A DNA stretch of 64,000 bases from Neoarius graeffei. Taxonomy: Eukaryota > Chordata > Actinopteri > Siluriformes > Ariidae. Positions 33,953-44,889 of the stretch are shown here, in pieces (position 1 is the first letter of the stretch; each line of letters opens with the position of its first letter). The notes beneath the pieces are model-generated. The model had not been told where the DNA came from, made no database searches, and saw only the letters and a list, made by a program, of their open reading frames with translations. The stretch covers positions 3,780,378 to 3,844,377 of the forward strand of contig NC_083582.1 of assembly GCF_027579695.1 (NCBI RefSeq), written 5' to 3'. The position numbers were made by a program, and so were the translations under genes.

Positions 33953-36900
33953 AAGAAAGAAAGAAAGTCACACTTCACTGTGAGATCACAATTTTTCCCA
34001 TTCGGATGTTTGACCATTGTGAACATTAACTGAAGCTCCTGATTTGTATCTGCGGGATTTGATGCATCCATCGAGCGATCGGCTGATTACAGAACTGCAT
34101 TAAACAGCTGCAGGTGGCTGTAGGGGTGTTCCTAATAAAGTGGCCAGTGAGTATATTTCTGTGTCGAATCATGGTGTTCGTATAATATGAGAAGATATTG
34201 ATGCTGGTCAGCGTTGTGCAAGTTCTTCACAAGAGTGAGCTCAAAGATCAGTTCACAGATTAAAACAAACTAGTTCACGTTCATGTCTTCTGAATTTTTA
34301 ATGAGCTGCTCTGAATCCAAAGTGAAATTCACCCACCATGAGAAAGCTCTTGGAGTTTACTTTATTGATATAAGCAAAATCACTTGTGTCACAACCGGCG
34401 CCATAAAACAACACGGGTCGAGACAAGGAACGCATGAAAAAAAAAATCAAAATGGTCATGTAATAATTTTCCAAGGTGCGATCCTGAGACATCATAATAC
34501 ATCGTATTTCACATCACAATATGAACATCAAGAACGTCATTCACTCTCATCAGAGTATATATATGTTATTTACCAGCTGGGAGGTCCGTATCATGAAATA
34601 CCATGACTGAGGTCTTGAAAGTACTGAGTGAGGCCCTCTGGGCCGAGGTCACGGTATTTCACCATACAGACCAACCTTAAGCTGGTAAATAATATATTTA
34701 TTTTTTTTTTTACCAAATTCTAACAGAAAATGAGAGCGCCCAAAAGGGAAAACCGAGCCGAGCCGCCATTTTGAATCCTCATTCACAGCTGTAACGCAAA
34801 CGGATTCATCCTCGGTATACAAGTGCACTTCCATGGCAGGAATAAACTACATTTTGCCGCCAAAAGCCTCGGTCACAACCAGCCGTACATGCTCCTACGG
34901 CTGGTCTACGTGCAAAAAACGCAAGAAACGCATGGAGGGCGCGCGAGAAACGCACGGAGGGTGCGCGTGTGACATGCTGATTTTTAAGCTGTAGACTGGC
35001 CGCAGAGGTTCTTTGTCATGTCAAACAAACTCTACGGGCACTTACGTTTTTTTCAGGTTGCAAGACAAACTTACGGCCAACGTGCGTCTTTCTCCACGAA
35101 CAACAAAAAAAACGCATCGATTTGGGAAACGCCAAAAATTGCACGGCCAAAAAAAATCGCACGTCCGGTTGTGACCTAGGCTTATGTCGTCCCCTATTTA
35201 TACAAATAGGAGTCATTCAGGATTCAGCCATGTTTTTGCTCGGCGTTAGCAAGTTACAGGTTTTTAGCTTTCTCCTGAAATGTTTTCTTTTATTTCTTCT
35301 TCCTCAGGGGAGTAAAACTCATTTTCGCTGTGAACATTGTCGTTATCGCTATCCATGCTGTAAAATTAATGCTGTTCTCCTGAGAAATGCTGGCAAACAT
35401 TTATAAGATTTTTGATAATCTTATAAATAAATCTTATAAAAAAAAAAAAAGATAAATGTTGACAAAAAAATGCTACTATGTTGTTGTTGTGAACGAGCGA
35501 GTCGCCAGAGGTCCGTAACCAGGGTCCGTAACTGGGGTCCGTATCGTAGGATACGGACCCGCTCGCCAACCAATCAGAGTGCAGGATTTGATGGAAACCA
35601 CACCGCGAAAAAAAAAAAATTTAGGCACTGCCTAAAAGTGGATCTCCCAATGAGCGTAAAATATCTTAATAAATAATCCTACATCATTTTATAAAAAGCA
35701 AATTAAACATAAGCCCTGGATAAAAATTTCGTTGTCCGGTGGTCAAGTGTTTATGAGATACATTGCCTTGCACTTATGATTGGGTTCCAGATGGTCACAA
35801 AAGCCGTTAAAATCAGGTTGATTCTTTACCATGTTCTCTTAATATGGAGCTTCACTCCGCTACGATACTCACATTCATATTTATTCACGACAAACTGATT
35901 CACTCTGTTCACCAAAAATGAGGATGTTCAATAAACGGCACTCATTTATCACGCATGCCTGTCTGTGGCAGAGACGGCTGCAGTCGCAGGAGGTTCTTTA
36001 TTTTAAAACGGCAGGCAAACAAATCAATTATGTGCAATATTTGTTGTATATCTTTTGTAAATAGTGTGGATAATGCGCTTGTGCTTTCTCATTTCTATTA
36101 CACACTCTCGTACTCTTGTTTTCTACTTTGGAGCTGCTGCAACATGAATTTCCCCTACGGGGGATCAATAAAGTTTCTTATCTGATGGTCATGTGATCAA
36201 CTAACAGGATCAGCAGAATATTGTGCACGAGATAAACAAGGCTGAGTACATCAGGTGAACGGATCAGCGCTGAGCGATGCGTCACAGCCGGTGTGTGTTT
36301 TGTGAGTGCTGTGAGTATACTGCGAGGAATTAAAGCTGGAGAGCTTGAATGTGACACAGTGAGCGTGTGAGTTGGGAAATGGAGTCCTCGGTGGCCATGT
36401 TTGAAGGCTGTGGTGCGCCATGGGAAATGGAGTCCAACTCTGATTCTGATGCCGACTTGACAATGTGCCAAATTAAAGCTGTATTGCCTTTTAGATTTTT
36501 CAAGTGTAGGTCATAAATGAATTTTATCGACACCCAATTATTTTTGTTTAGTGACCAAAAGCTACTGAATTCAAATCAGACTTCCAATTTTATTTTTTTA
36601 AAATAGAACAATTAATGAATTTATCTCCACATGGCTCTAAATTCTCTGCTATTTTTTCCTGCTTCACCATGACCCAATACCAGATACTACGTCATGCATC
36701 ACATCACGTGGTGATCTTTCCCCGTTCACGCAAGGCATTGTGGGATACAAATTTGAAACAGGAGATAAAAATGGAGGACGTGAGTGTGCGAATGAAACGT
36801 GAAAGACCGACTACAGTGATGGAAAGAAAGCGAGAAGAAAAGACGTTATGTTCTATACGAAGGAAAGGAAACGCAGGACCAAACTAATAAATATGGGTGC

Positions 36901-39900
36901 TCAGCGAGCACCTCGGTGTGATCAGCTGTTCGTTTAGCGACAGAATGATGGAACTGTCAGTGCACGCTCAAAGGGAAACCTGTAGATGGCAGTAATGCAA
37001 CACGGTGGATGCCAGCTGCCGTAAAACCCAAAAGAAGAAGGTAAACCTGCGCATGCGCACACGGACTTCCTCTGTCTGCTCGACTGCGCCAAGCGAGCGA
37101 TTTCATGCACATTTGCTTTAATCCCCTCAAATTAAATAACTTCCCAGCCACAGAATGGCCTGATATTTCTGAGATATTACAGAAATAAACAGATATCACA
37201 ATCACCACATTTCAGACGGAACTAAATTTCACCGACTTCATGAAATCAAAAGGCCGTCTCGCTTTAAATATTTTAAATGTGTCACTCAGGATGAATGCCT
37301 AAACCACTGAAGATTCTTCTTCTTCTTCCCCATAGCCAGCAAGGGCTGTAAGGACACCAGTGATTATATTTTAACAGTCCATCATTGGTGTGTCTCAGGC
37401 ATTTAAACTTGGCGGAGTCCGTCCCTCTCCAAGCTTGATCAATGGACAATTTAGAGTAGCCAGTTAGCCTAACTGCATGTCTTTGGACTGTGGGGGAAAC
37501 TGGAGTACCTGGAGGAAACCCACACGGACACGGGGAGAACATGCAAACTCCACACAGAAAGGCCCCTCGTTGGCTGCGAGGTTTGAACCCGGAACCTTCT
37601 TGCTGTGAGGAAACAGTGCACCACTGTGCCACCCAAACTGATGAAGATATGTGTCCCAAATAACCAAACCCTGAGAATGTCATAAATGCATCATCTCATC
37701 TCATCTCATCTGTAGCCGCTTTATCCTGTTCTACAGGGTTGCAGGCAAGCTGGAGCCTATCCCAGCTGACTATGGTGTTCAGGTATTTTGTTTTATTAAT
37801 GGCAAGAAAACTCAATGTGGAAATTCCAAACCAATCTGTGGTTGGTTGAAGAGAGCAACTGGACTTGCTTGAAGATTCTTGAAAACGTTTCGCCTCTCAT
37901 CCTAAAGGCTTCCTCAGTTCTGTCTGTCTAATAGGGAGTATCAGGTATTTATCCTCTCATGGATCATCATAGAATCCGAATCAGAATGCTGATGGCTGCA
38001 TTGTAGGTGGCTGATGACACCCACCTCTGTTCAGTGATGGTCGTTCCAGGTTGACAAAAATGAACGATCCTCTCTGGCTAAGACGTCTGCCAGTTTTCAG
38101 GAAGTCCTCTCATATTCCCGCACCAGTTGAAGGGATCTCATCCCAAAGTGCGTAGAAACATATCTGTGACGAATCTCAGTCATCCAGGTACATAGTAATC
38201 TGTGGTTGGTTGAAGAGAGCAACTGGACTTGCTTGCTGTCCCTTTAGTCAGACAGAACTGAGGATGCCTTTAGGATGAGAGGCGAAACGTTTTCAAGAAT
38301 CTTCAAGCAAGTCCAGTTGCTCTCTTCTACCAACCACAGATAACTATGCACCTGGATGACTGAGATTTGTCACAGATATGTTTCTACACACTTTGGGATG
38401 AGATCCCTTCGACTGGTGCGGGAGTATGAGAGGACTTCCAGAAAACTGGCAGACACCTTAGCCAGAGAGGATCGTTCATTTTTGTCAACCTGGAACGACC
38501 ATCACTGAACAGAGGTGGGTGTCATCAGCCACCTACAATGCAGCCATCAGCATTCTGATTCGGACTCTATGATGATCCATGAGAGGATAAATACTGGATA
38601 CTCCCTATTAGTCAGACAGAACTGAGGAAGCCTTTAGGATGAGAGGCGAAACATTTTCAAGAATCTTCAAGCAAGTCCAGTTGCTCTCTTCTACCAACCA
38701 CAGATAACTATGCACCTGGATGACTGAGATTCATCACAGATATGTTTCTACGCACTTTGGGATGGGATCCCTTCGACTGGTGCGGGAGTATGAGAGGACT
38801 TCCAGAAAACTGGCAGACATCTTAGCCAGAGAGGATCGTTCATTTTTGTCAACCTGGAACGACCATCACTGAACAGAGGTGGATGTCATCAGCCACCTAC
38901 AATGCAGCCATCAGCATTCTGATTCGGACTCTATGATGATCCATGAGAGGATAAATACTGGATACTCCCTATTAGTCAGACAGAACTGAGGAAGCCTTTA
39001 GGATGAGAGGCGAAACGTTTTCAAGAATCTTCAAGCAAGTCCAGTTGCTCTCTTCTACCAACCACAGATTACTATGCACCTGGATGACTGAGATTCGTCA
39101 CAGATGTGTTCCAAGCCAATCCCGTGATATCTGAATATATCCTAAATGCCTTGAGCTAAGATCTAGACACGGACTTTATCCAAGTCCATTCCATTGGACT
39201 AAGTCCATGTCCATACTATTTGTATATAAATAATAAATAAATGTACGACTTTCAGCAACGTTTCAGTGTTTACTGTGTACTTTAACATAAACATCTCCAT
39301 GTCCTCATTCTTTTTAATGCTGCTTTCAGAGTTTTTCTGTTTACAGAAGGCACCTTGAAGAATGTGTTTAATCACCAGCTGCTCAGATGCAGCTCCTGGA
39401 CCTGATGGACTTCCTGTGTAGCATTGTCTTGTAAATACTGAAAGTAAGTGTACCTCTACAGACAGAACGCAGCTCTGCAGTTTGTTGATGGAGTTCTCAG
39501 CTGCTGTCAGCGTCTTCGCCAACTCGGCCTGTTTATCCTGGAGCTCTTTCTGTTAACATACACACATTTACACACATTATATGCGACGGTAAGTCAGAAA
39601 GTTCTGAGACAGATGTTAATTTCAAAAGGTGTGAAAGACGTCCCCTGGAATTCTACAAAGAAGGAATTCTGCGATGGAAACACCGCTTGCAGAAGTGTTT
39701 AGACTTAAATGGAGGATATGTAGAGAAATAGCTTTGTTATTTTCATAAATAAAGATTTTTTTCAATTTGTCTTAGAACTTTTTGACTTCCCCTCGTACAC
39801 ACATACCATCCAGTATACACACACACAAACACAAACACACTGCACTGGGTCAACTTCATGCTTTCATGATCAGCTCGGATTATGACTGTGTTGTGCTGTG

Positions 39901-42900
39901 TGATATTCCACTGGACAGTAACGCTGAGAGCCTTTAATAAGTCCACACTCTCCTCAGGGGTGAGATACAGATCCTGAGATGTCTCACGTTGCAATCTTCA
40001 GTATCTTTTCTTGCCTGTATTCCGATGATCTGAATGGAATGTGTCAGCATTGTGTAGGAGGGTTTACATTCCGCAGACAGGTCCATACAGGCCTCGTGGC
40101 CGCAGGAAATCAGGGAAAATGCCCTTCACTACATTCTTTATCTCACGAAAGAACAACAAACCAACAGATTTACTGAGTAACACGAGCTGAAAACTAGAAC
40201 TGCTCAGTGCAGGGATGTGATTTTTTTTTTCTAATTTGGTTTTTGGAGCACAATTCTCAAATCTGTTCAGATCAGCTGTCTCTCTGATTCGATCGTGTTC
40301 GGATTTGTTGCTCGGGGGGAAAGATGGAACAGTTTGACCCGTTTTGGGTTCTTTACATATTCTGAAAACTAACAGGTAACAGGTTACATTTCTGATGGAC
40401 CAACTGGTGTTCACCAATCCACCCTGACTGAAAACACAAGGTCCAATCAGGAACCTCTGGTTTTCCCAGTGATGGTCATTTTGTTCTTTAATTATATTAA
40501 GAATTAATTATTGCATATACAGTCCCCTTTGAAAGTATCGGAATGACAAGGCCAGTTCTTTTGTTTTCTTCTCTACACTGGAGATATTTGCGAAGAATGC
40601 AACAGTGTGGTGATGTCAGTGGGGTCGCCGGCTTGATGCAGTTATTGCGAGCAAGTGATATGCAACCAAATATTAAGCACTATTTACTTTAAGACCATCT
40701 GGTCCTTTAATTTTGCTCACTTAAAAATTGGGTAGTTTTCCGTCAAAGGTCACATGTTCCAAGTTGTTTAAAACATTGAGATGTAAATCTCAGGAAACGA
40801 AACTGAAATTCTTATCTATCATCTGATATTCATCTTTTGATCTCAAATCCAAATGTCTTCAGTGTACAGCAAAAACAAAAGTCCTGGCCTTGCTGTTCCA
40901 ATGTTTTTGTAGATGAACAATGTGGAGATATTTGAAAACAAGCTATTAGCCTGTGGGTGACTAAAGTATGTATGCCATTGATTAATTCCACACATGACAA
41001 GGGTTCAAATTTGAAACAATCTGGGTAGAAACCTTGTGTCTCTCTGACACACCCAGCAACTTCAGCCCTTATACAAATAAGTAAAGTGAATACAAAAGCA
41101 CATTTTTTTGGAAAGACCTATTCACATCATCACCATGATCTTTACTGCAAACCCTAACACAGCATCAACATGCTCTTTACTCCAACTCCAATACACTACC
41201 ACCATGATCACTACTCCAAACCCCAACAGAACATCACCACGATCTTTACTCCAAACCCCAACAGAACATCACCACGATCTTTACTCCAAACCCCAACAGA
41301 ACATCACCACGATCTTTACTCCAAACCCCAACAGAACATCACCACGATCTTTACTCCAAACCCCAACAGAACATCACCACGATCTTTACTCCAAACCCCA
41401 ACAGAACATCACCACGATCTTTACTCCAAACCCCAACAGAACATCACCACGATCTTTACTCCAAACCCCAACAGAACATCACCACGATCTTTACTCCAAA
41501 CCCCAACAGAACATCACCACGATCTTTACTCCAAACCCCAACAGAACATCACCACGATCTTTACTCCAAACCCCAACAGAACATCACCACGATCTTTACT
41601 CCAAACCCCAACAGAACATCACTATGATCTTTACTCTAAATCCCAACACATCACAATGTTCTGGACTCCAAACCCCAACACAGCATCACAATATTCGACA
41701 CCCTGAACTCCGACACAGAATCTCCATGCCGAAAAACAACACAATTACTACAAAGTTCTGATTACTTAGATCATTACCCACAGTTCCAGAAATAGTATCA
41801 ACATTATCTCTACCTAAAATCCCATCCAAAGTTTCAATAAAATTTAATACAACACTCTAAACCATTTCGAGCAGTAATCTGATCATGACCCTGAAACCCA
41901 TCTGTACTCCGAATTCCAACATTCTATCTCTTTCCTAAATGCCAATCCCAAACCAAACCACACATTACTCATAAATCCAACACCAAAAAGATAACTCAAG
42001 TGATAGTCAGGGTGCTAGATACTCTTCACCAACACCAACAGACTTCTCGGTCCTGTCCTAATCCAATCACATGACTCACTGATCATATGAGCGTTTACAA
42101 AGCGTGAATGGGTTTTTTTTGTTTCCCTGAGGTAAAACCTTGCTAATCCAATTACAGAGATGATTAAAGGAGAAGAATGAATCAGGATGAGTAAATGGGT
42201 GGAACTCCACTGTAGATGCACTGCTGTAGGAATTAAAAAGCACACAGTCATCAGGTGTGTAAAGGTGTGTAAGGAGTGTCATTTCCCCAGTTAGAGTAAT
42301 AATTGAAAGCATTAAAGAAAGCTTGTGGTTCAGGAGGATTCAGAAAAACGGGGACAGGATGGAATGAGGAGTCTGCAGACAACAAAATGGAGCAGAGGAG
42401 ATAGAAAGTTCCTCAGATACCCTGTGAAAAATCCTGGAGGAATATCCAGGCCAATATTTAAGTGCTTTCAGATGTTACAGAATGTCTAAACACTAAATGT
42501 TTTATTTTTGGAGATAAAGAACAGTAAGATGGATGATTTGTTTTGCTGTACCTCAACTGTCTGGTGTGCCTCTGTAATGGACAGGGTCTCATGTCCATGG
42601 TGTTGTTCAGACATGCACTTCTGACACACACAGCAACTTTCGACACAGCAGTACAGCTCCAGCGGGAGGTGATGTATCTCACATTGGCGTATCTCCACGT
42701 CTTTCAGTGGTTCCACCAGCCGGTGGCTCTGAAACCTCTCCTTTTCCAGATGTGGCCTCAGATGATCCTCGCAGTAGGAAACCAGGCACGTCAGGCATGA
42801 CTTCTTGGCTTTGCATGGACTTTCAATACAAGCGTCACACAGCACATCGTCCTCACATGGAGATCCGTCCTCTCTTGGGCATGACTTTTCTTCTGGTTCC

Positions 42901-43034
42901 TCCTGGGCACTTTTCTGGAGCTTCTCCTCCTTCTCCTTTACATCTGAAGATGGAGTATTCCCTGTAGTGTCATTCTGGCACTCTTTCTGATCCAGGCTGC
43001 TGGAAAACTCTGTACTGTTTTCAACCGCTTCCAT
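26270..43034 (-). CDS. trim16: TRIM16-type B-box/coiled-coil/SPRY protein, 6 exons
   Basis: Exons on the minus strand: 43034-42552, 39549-39454, 32776-32543, 31587-31416, 31334-31239, 26862-26270. They total 1674 nt (557 aa plus stop); every intron is GT..AG and all phases close. The 96- and 234-nt exons are the usual TRIM coiled-coil sizes. An acidic N-terminus (1-63) precedes B-box 1 (about 66-107, CDACIESPCKAKKSCLTC) and B-box 2 (about 113-152, CEIHHLPLELYC...CVCQKC). The coiled coil spans about 155-330 (AELKRKHTQLDKLSKNKN). B30.2/SPRY covers about 362-557 (LTFDGDTVHHFLRV, NTTPWQHGYPEHPERF, GRHYFETDLNGTGVHVGV). There is no RING. Length, domain order and the Tyr-Ala junction before SPRY match TRIM16 (564 aa in human), a cytosolic ubiquitin-pathway and damage-response factor. 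An acceptor at 43051 suggests an upstream non-coding exon. Orthologue versus paralogue (trim16-like) is not resolved. Confidence 0.88.
27419..27522. repeat. 52-bp tandem duplication
   Basis: Two perfect adjacent copies beginning ACCAATCTATCACCAGCC (27419-27470, 27471-27522) inside the hAT element. Being identical, the duplication is recent or maintained. Confidence 0.9.
28138..29423 (+). mobile_element. Nested hAT derivative, 8-bp TSD
   Basis: The ends CAGGGCTTTGAACCGGTTC and GGTTCAAAGCCCTG are flanked by GTTACAAT (28130-28137, 29424-29431). At about 28609-28706 a short plus-strand frame (MSGHKSGFQKRKENKRR) resembles the basic N-terminus of ZMYM-type hAT transposases. A CG-rich promoter-like stretch is at 28975-29035 (CAATATGGCGCC, GGTGACGTCATGCGG). 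Confidence 0.85.
29820..30740. other. TRIM16 intron 5 remainder
   Basis: No gene or complete element recognised between the hAT element and the SINE. Confidence 0.4.
30743..31116 (+). mobile_element. V-SINE, full length, in TRIM16 intron 5
   Basis: Starts GGGCGGCACGGTGGTGTAGT and ends in ATGAGATGAG. Both Pol III boxes are intact. It is antisense to TRIM16 and lies about 120 bp from the donor of the 31334-31239 exon. Confidence 0.95.
31194..31228. repeat. (CA)n microsatellite next to TRIM16 exon 5 donor
   Basis: In the TRIM16 sense this is a GU run that begins about 10 nt after the exon 5 donor (GTAAGG at 31238-31233). Confidence 0.95.
31374..31410. repeat. (GT)n microsatellite inside the 81-bp TRIM16 intron 4
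   Basis: Intron 4 (31415-31335) is only 81 nt, and nearly half of it is this run, CA-repeat in the sense direction. Such short introns with CA tracts are splice-sensitive in principle. Confidence 0.95.
31592..32520. repeat. Composite array of (CA)n runs and ~45-bp spacer units
   Basis: In TRIM16 intron 3, CA runs of varying length alternate with two related spacers: GGTCCTCATAAAGTTCTGCATGAAACTATAAGAAA-like and GGTCCTCAAAGTTCTACATGAAACTGTG-like. Roughly ten spacer copies are recognisable. This is a higher-order minisatellite built around a microsatellite. The run at 31592-31643 abuts the exon 4 acceptor. Confidence 0.9.
32777..32812. repeat. (CA)n microsatellite abutting TRIM16 exon 3 acceptor
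   Basis: In the sense direction it is a (GU)n run leading directly into the acceptor AG (32778-32777). No pyrimidine tract separates it from the exon. Confidence 0.9.
32880..33500. other. TRIM16 intron 2, no element closed
   Basis: A CT run lies at about 33312-33330. No coding frame or terminal repeats recognised. Confidence 0.4.
33500..34155 (+). mobile_element. MITE with CTCACYGGCCACTTTA ends (copy 1)
   Basis: The left end (CTAGCCACTTTAATAGGAAC) and right end (CCTAATAAAGTGGCCAGTGAG) are inverted repeats of the common fish 'GGCCACTTTATTAGGAAC' MITE. The interior includes a conserved block TGGAACCCAGTGTGTTCTTC and a (GA)n run at 33902-33966. Related copies are at 53505-54057 (minus) and 55253-63558 (plus, interrupted). 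TA-rich flanks hint at Tc1/mariner mobilisation, but this is unproven. Confidence 0.75.
34270..35620. repeat. Complex foldback repeat region in TRIM16 intron 2
   Basis: At 34563-34690 ACCAGCTGGGAGGTCCGTAT is answered by the complementary CAGACCAACCTTAAGCTGGT, with GAAATACC/GGTATTTC pairing inside, forming a long hairpin. Further short inverted units (GGTCCGTAAC, GTATCGTAGGATACGGACC) lie at 35508-35570. This looks like an unclassified DNA element with GGTCCGTA-based ends. No protein seen. Confidence 0.45.
36050..36182 (+). mobile_element. LINE 3' tail fragment
   Basis: The end GGAGCTGCTGCAACATGAAT followed by TTTCCCCTACGGGGGATCAATAAAGT is the familiar 3' terminus of several fish LINEs. The coding part is absent. 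The hairpin (CCCCTACGGGG) just before the tail is typical. Confidence 0.55.
36183..37440. other. TRIM16 intron 2, no gene seen
   Basis: The block 36960-37050 (GTAGATGGCAGTAATGCA, AAAACCCAAAAGAAGAAG) is a phrase seen in several fish transposons but no boundaries could be set. Nothing else notable. Confidence 0.35.
37448..37636 (-). mobile_element. V-SINE head/core fragment, diverged
   Basis: Minus-strand core and head of the SINE with more differences than the other copies; the tail half is missing. A second piece, the SINE tail alone (37688-37776, minus), follows. They may be one copy with an internal loss or two copies. Confidence 0.8.
37839..39112. mobile_element. Inverted and tandem array of Penelope-type terminal units (~363 bp)
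   Basis: Units of about 363 bp occur in opposite orientations: one minus-oriented unit plus a partial one (37839-38237), then a flip at about 38237, then two and a part plus-oriented units to 39112. Each contains GACAGAACTGAGGAAGCC, a 4-bp stem, GCGAAAC, the block AAGCAAGTCCAGTTGCTCTC and a CTGGATGACTGAGATT block. The repeated, head-to-head layout is typical of the LTR-like ends of Penelope-like elements. No coding part is present. It lies in TRIM16 intron 2. Confidence 0.6.
40520..40912. mobile_element. Tc1/mariner-type MITE
   Basis: The left part (TACAGTCCCCTTTGAAAG, GGAATGACAAGGCCAG) is mirrored at the right (GTCCTGGCCTTGCTGTTCC, TTTTTGTAG). It is non-coding, about 390 bp, in TRIM16 intron 1. 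The match between ends is imperfect. Confidence 0.5.
41113..41700. repeat. 35-bp minisatellite in TRIM16 intron 1
   Basis: About 11-12 nearly identical units of the form ATCACCACGATCTTTACTCC plus AAACCCCAACAGAAC run from 41215 to 41640, with diverged edge units from 41113 and to 41700. Open frames across it (NITTIFTPNPNRTSPRSLLQ-like) arise because the unit has no stop in these frames. Confidence 0.95.
41701..42485. other. TRIM16 intron 1 remainder
   Basis: Plain sequence with no recognisable element; 41800-42000 is rich in CCAAACC/CCAAT words that may be decayed minisatellite. Confidence 0.35.
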
Positions 43035-44260
43035 CCGACCTCTGACTCTTCTGCAATCTGATACAGAATGCGTGAAAGATGGAATGTAATCTGAATGTAG
43101 ATCTGTGTGTGTGTGTGTGTGTGTGTGTTACTGTTAAACCACTCCCTCACTTACAAACAGGCACATTAGACCGAGTAGGAAGGACATGTGGGTGGAGTCA
43201 GTGAGGTAAAGTGGGCAGAATCATACATAGAGATTTACTTTAATTCTATTTAAGGTAAAATGACACCTTACCCCGGAAAAGATAATGAACACACTGTACC
43301 TGAAGCGTGTCTCCATTTAAATTGTCCATGTGTGACCATTCTTTAAATTCATTTCTTAAGACAAGGATTTTTTAAGATGTTACCTTGACAGTTTCGGCGA
43401 TAATCTTCCGCTTTCTTCAAAACAGTCACCAGATGTCGAGTGGTGACGTGCCTTATCAGCTGATGTTACTCTAAGGAGGCGTGAACGTCCCGCCCAATTT
43501 GACAGGTAGTCCACGCCTCCTGCTGTCAGGTCGCTCCTCCAGGACGGCGCTCCAGGTGTGTGACAGCGCGTACGCTCCCTCATCCCGGTTCATCGTTCTC
43601 TGCGCCCGCTTTCGTATCTCCACTGCCTCCAAAATCCAACGCTGATATCTATTCTCTTCAGCGCGAATGACTCTGGCCTCTTCCCAATTCATTATATGAT
43701 TTTGTCGTTTGCAGTGGTCTGAAATGGCTGATTTTAAGTTTTCTTGGTTTGCTTTTTCTTTTTCGGATCTTGTGAGTCTTTTTGTTGTTTCTTTTTCTCA
43801 CTCTATTTGGTGTTCTTTTTTGCGAGTATGGAAGCATCTGCCCGTTTCACCAATATAGACTTTATTGCATGACCGGCAAGGGATTTCATATAGGGGAGAC
43901 CGGGTATGGTTGTAACACATTTTTCTTCAGCACATAAAACTCTCATTTCTTTTTAAACTACAGTTGTAGAACTTTTAGGCAAAGTACCCACATTTGTCTA
44001 CTGCAGTTTGCAACCATTTAAATCTCCTCAACTACATCACAAAATTTGTCTGATTATGTCAAATACAGAGTGTACCTTTGTTACAACCTACCCCACTATT
44101 GGGGTAGGTTGTAACAGGTAGTTAAAACACAGAAAAAAAAAACAACAGAAGTCCATTTCATATGCCGATTTATTGCATGAACATGGAAAATAGATTCACC
44201 AACTATGTTGTATGACATACAATCCACTCTCCATATTGAAAATTAAGATCATATTAATGT

Positions 44261-44639
44261 CTCATCTCATCTCATTATCTGTAGCCGCTTTATCCTGTTC
44301 TACAGGGTCGCAGGCAAGCTGGAGCCTATCCCAGCTGACTACGGGCGAAAGGCAGGGTTCACCCTGGACAAGTCGCCAGGTCATCACAGGGCTGACACAT
44401 AGACACAGACAACCATTCACACTCACATTCACACCTACGCTCAATTTAGAGTCACCAGTTAACCTAACCTGCATGTCTTTGGACTGTGGGGGAAACCGGA
44501 GCACCCGGAGGAAACCCACGCGGACACGGGGAGAACATGCAAACTCCGCACAGAAAGGCCCTCGCCGGCCCCGGGGCTCGAACCCAGGACCTTCTTGCTG
44601 TGAGGCGACAGCACTAACCACTACACCACCGTGCCGCCC
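44261..44639 (-). mobile_element. V-SINE with 11-bp TSD inside the pogo element
   Basis: A full-length minus-strand SINE flanked by CATATTAATGT (44250-44260 and 44640-44650). Confidence 0.95.
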
Positions 44640-44739
44640 CATATTAATGTTATAAACAAAATATAAAAAGCATAATGTTTACACTGTGTATGTGTGTGCG
44701 TGTATTTATTGAAAAGTCACACACACAAAGATGAACTGA

Positions 44740-44889
44740 ATGAGCATGTCTGTTAAGGGTAACATGGCAGATGCCATGGTTTCTTGCCACTGCCCTTACA
44801 GATGTACCTTTCCTAATCTCTTCTGCTGCTCTTTTTAGTAGTTTAGCATCCACTCCACGAGTTGTTTTCCTCACCCATGTTCTAGGCAT
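44740..44889 (-). pseudogene. pogo-type transposase N-terminal HTH remnant
   Basis: The frame begins MPRTWVRKTTRGVDAKLLKR and continues EEIRKGTSVRAVARNHGICH VTL, a pipsqueak/CENP-B-type helix-turn-helix as at the N-terminus of pogo/Tigger transposases. The similarity stops after about 48 residues. The DDE domain is absent, so this is a deletion derivative. Confidence 0.65.

Noticed and set aside
37839-39112. LTR retrotransposon or solo LTRs
   Set aside because: The units alternate in orientation, lack TG..CA ends and no gag/pol motif is near; the Penelope-type explanation fits better.
41215-41640. CRISPR-like array
   Set aside because: No unique spacers between repeats, no cas genes, and a eukaryotic intronic context; it is a plain tandem repeat.
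41108-41761. 217-codon and 178-codon frames as a protein gene
   Set aside because: They follow from a 35-bp minisatellite and lie inside an intron of the TRIM16-type gene.
44650-44739. Extension of the pogo HTH frame downstream as transposase
   Set aside because: After about residue 50 the translation loses resemblance and reads AT-rich and CA-containing sequence.
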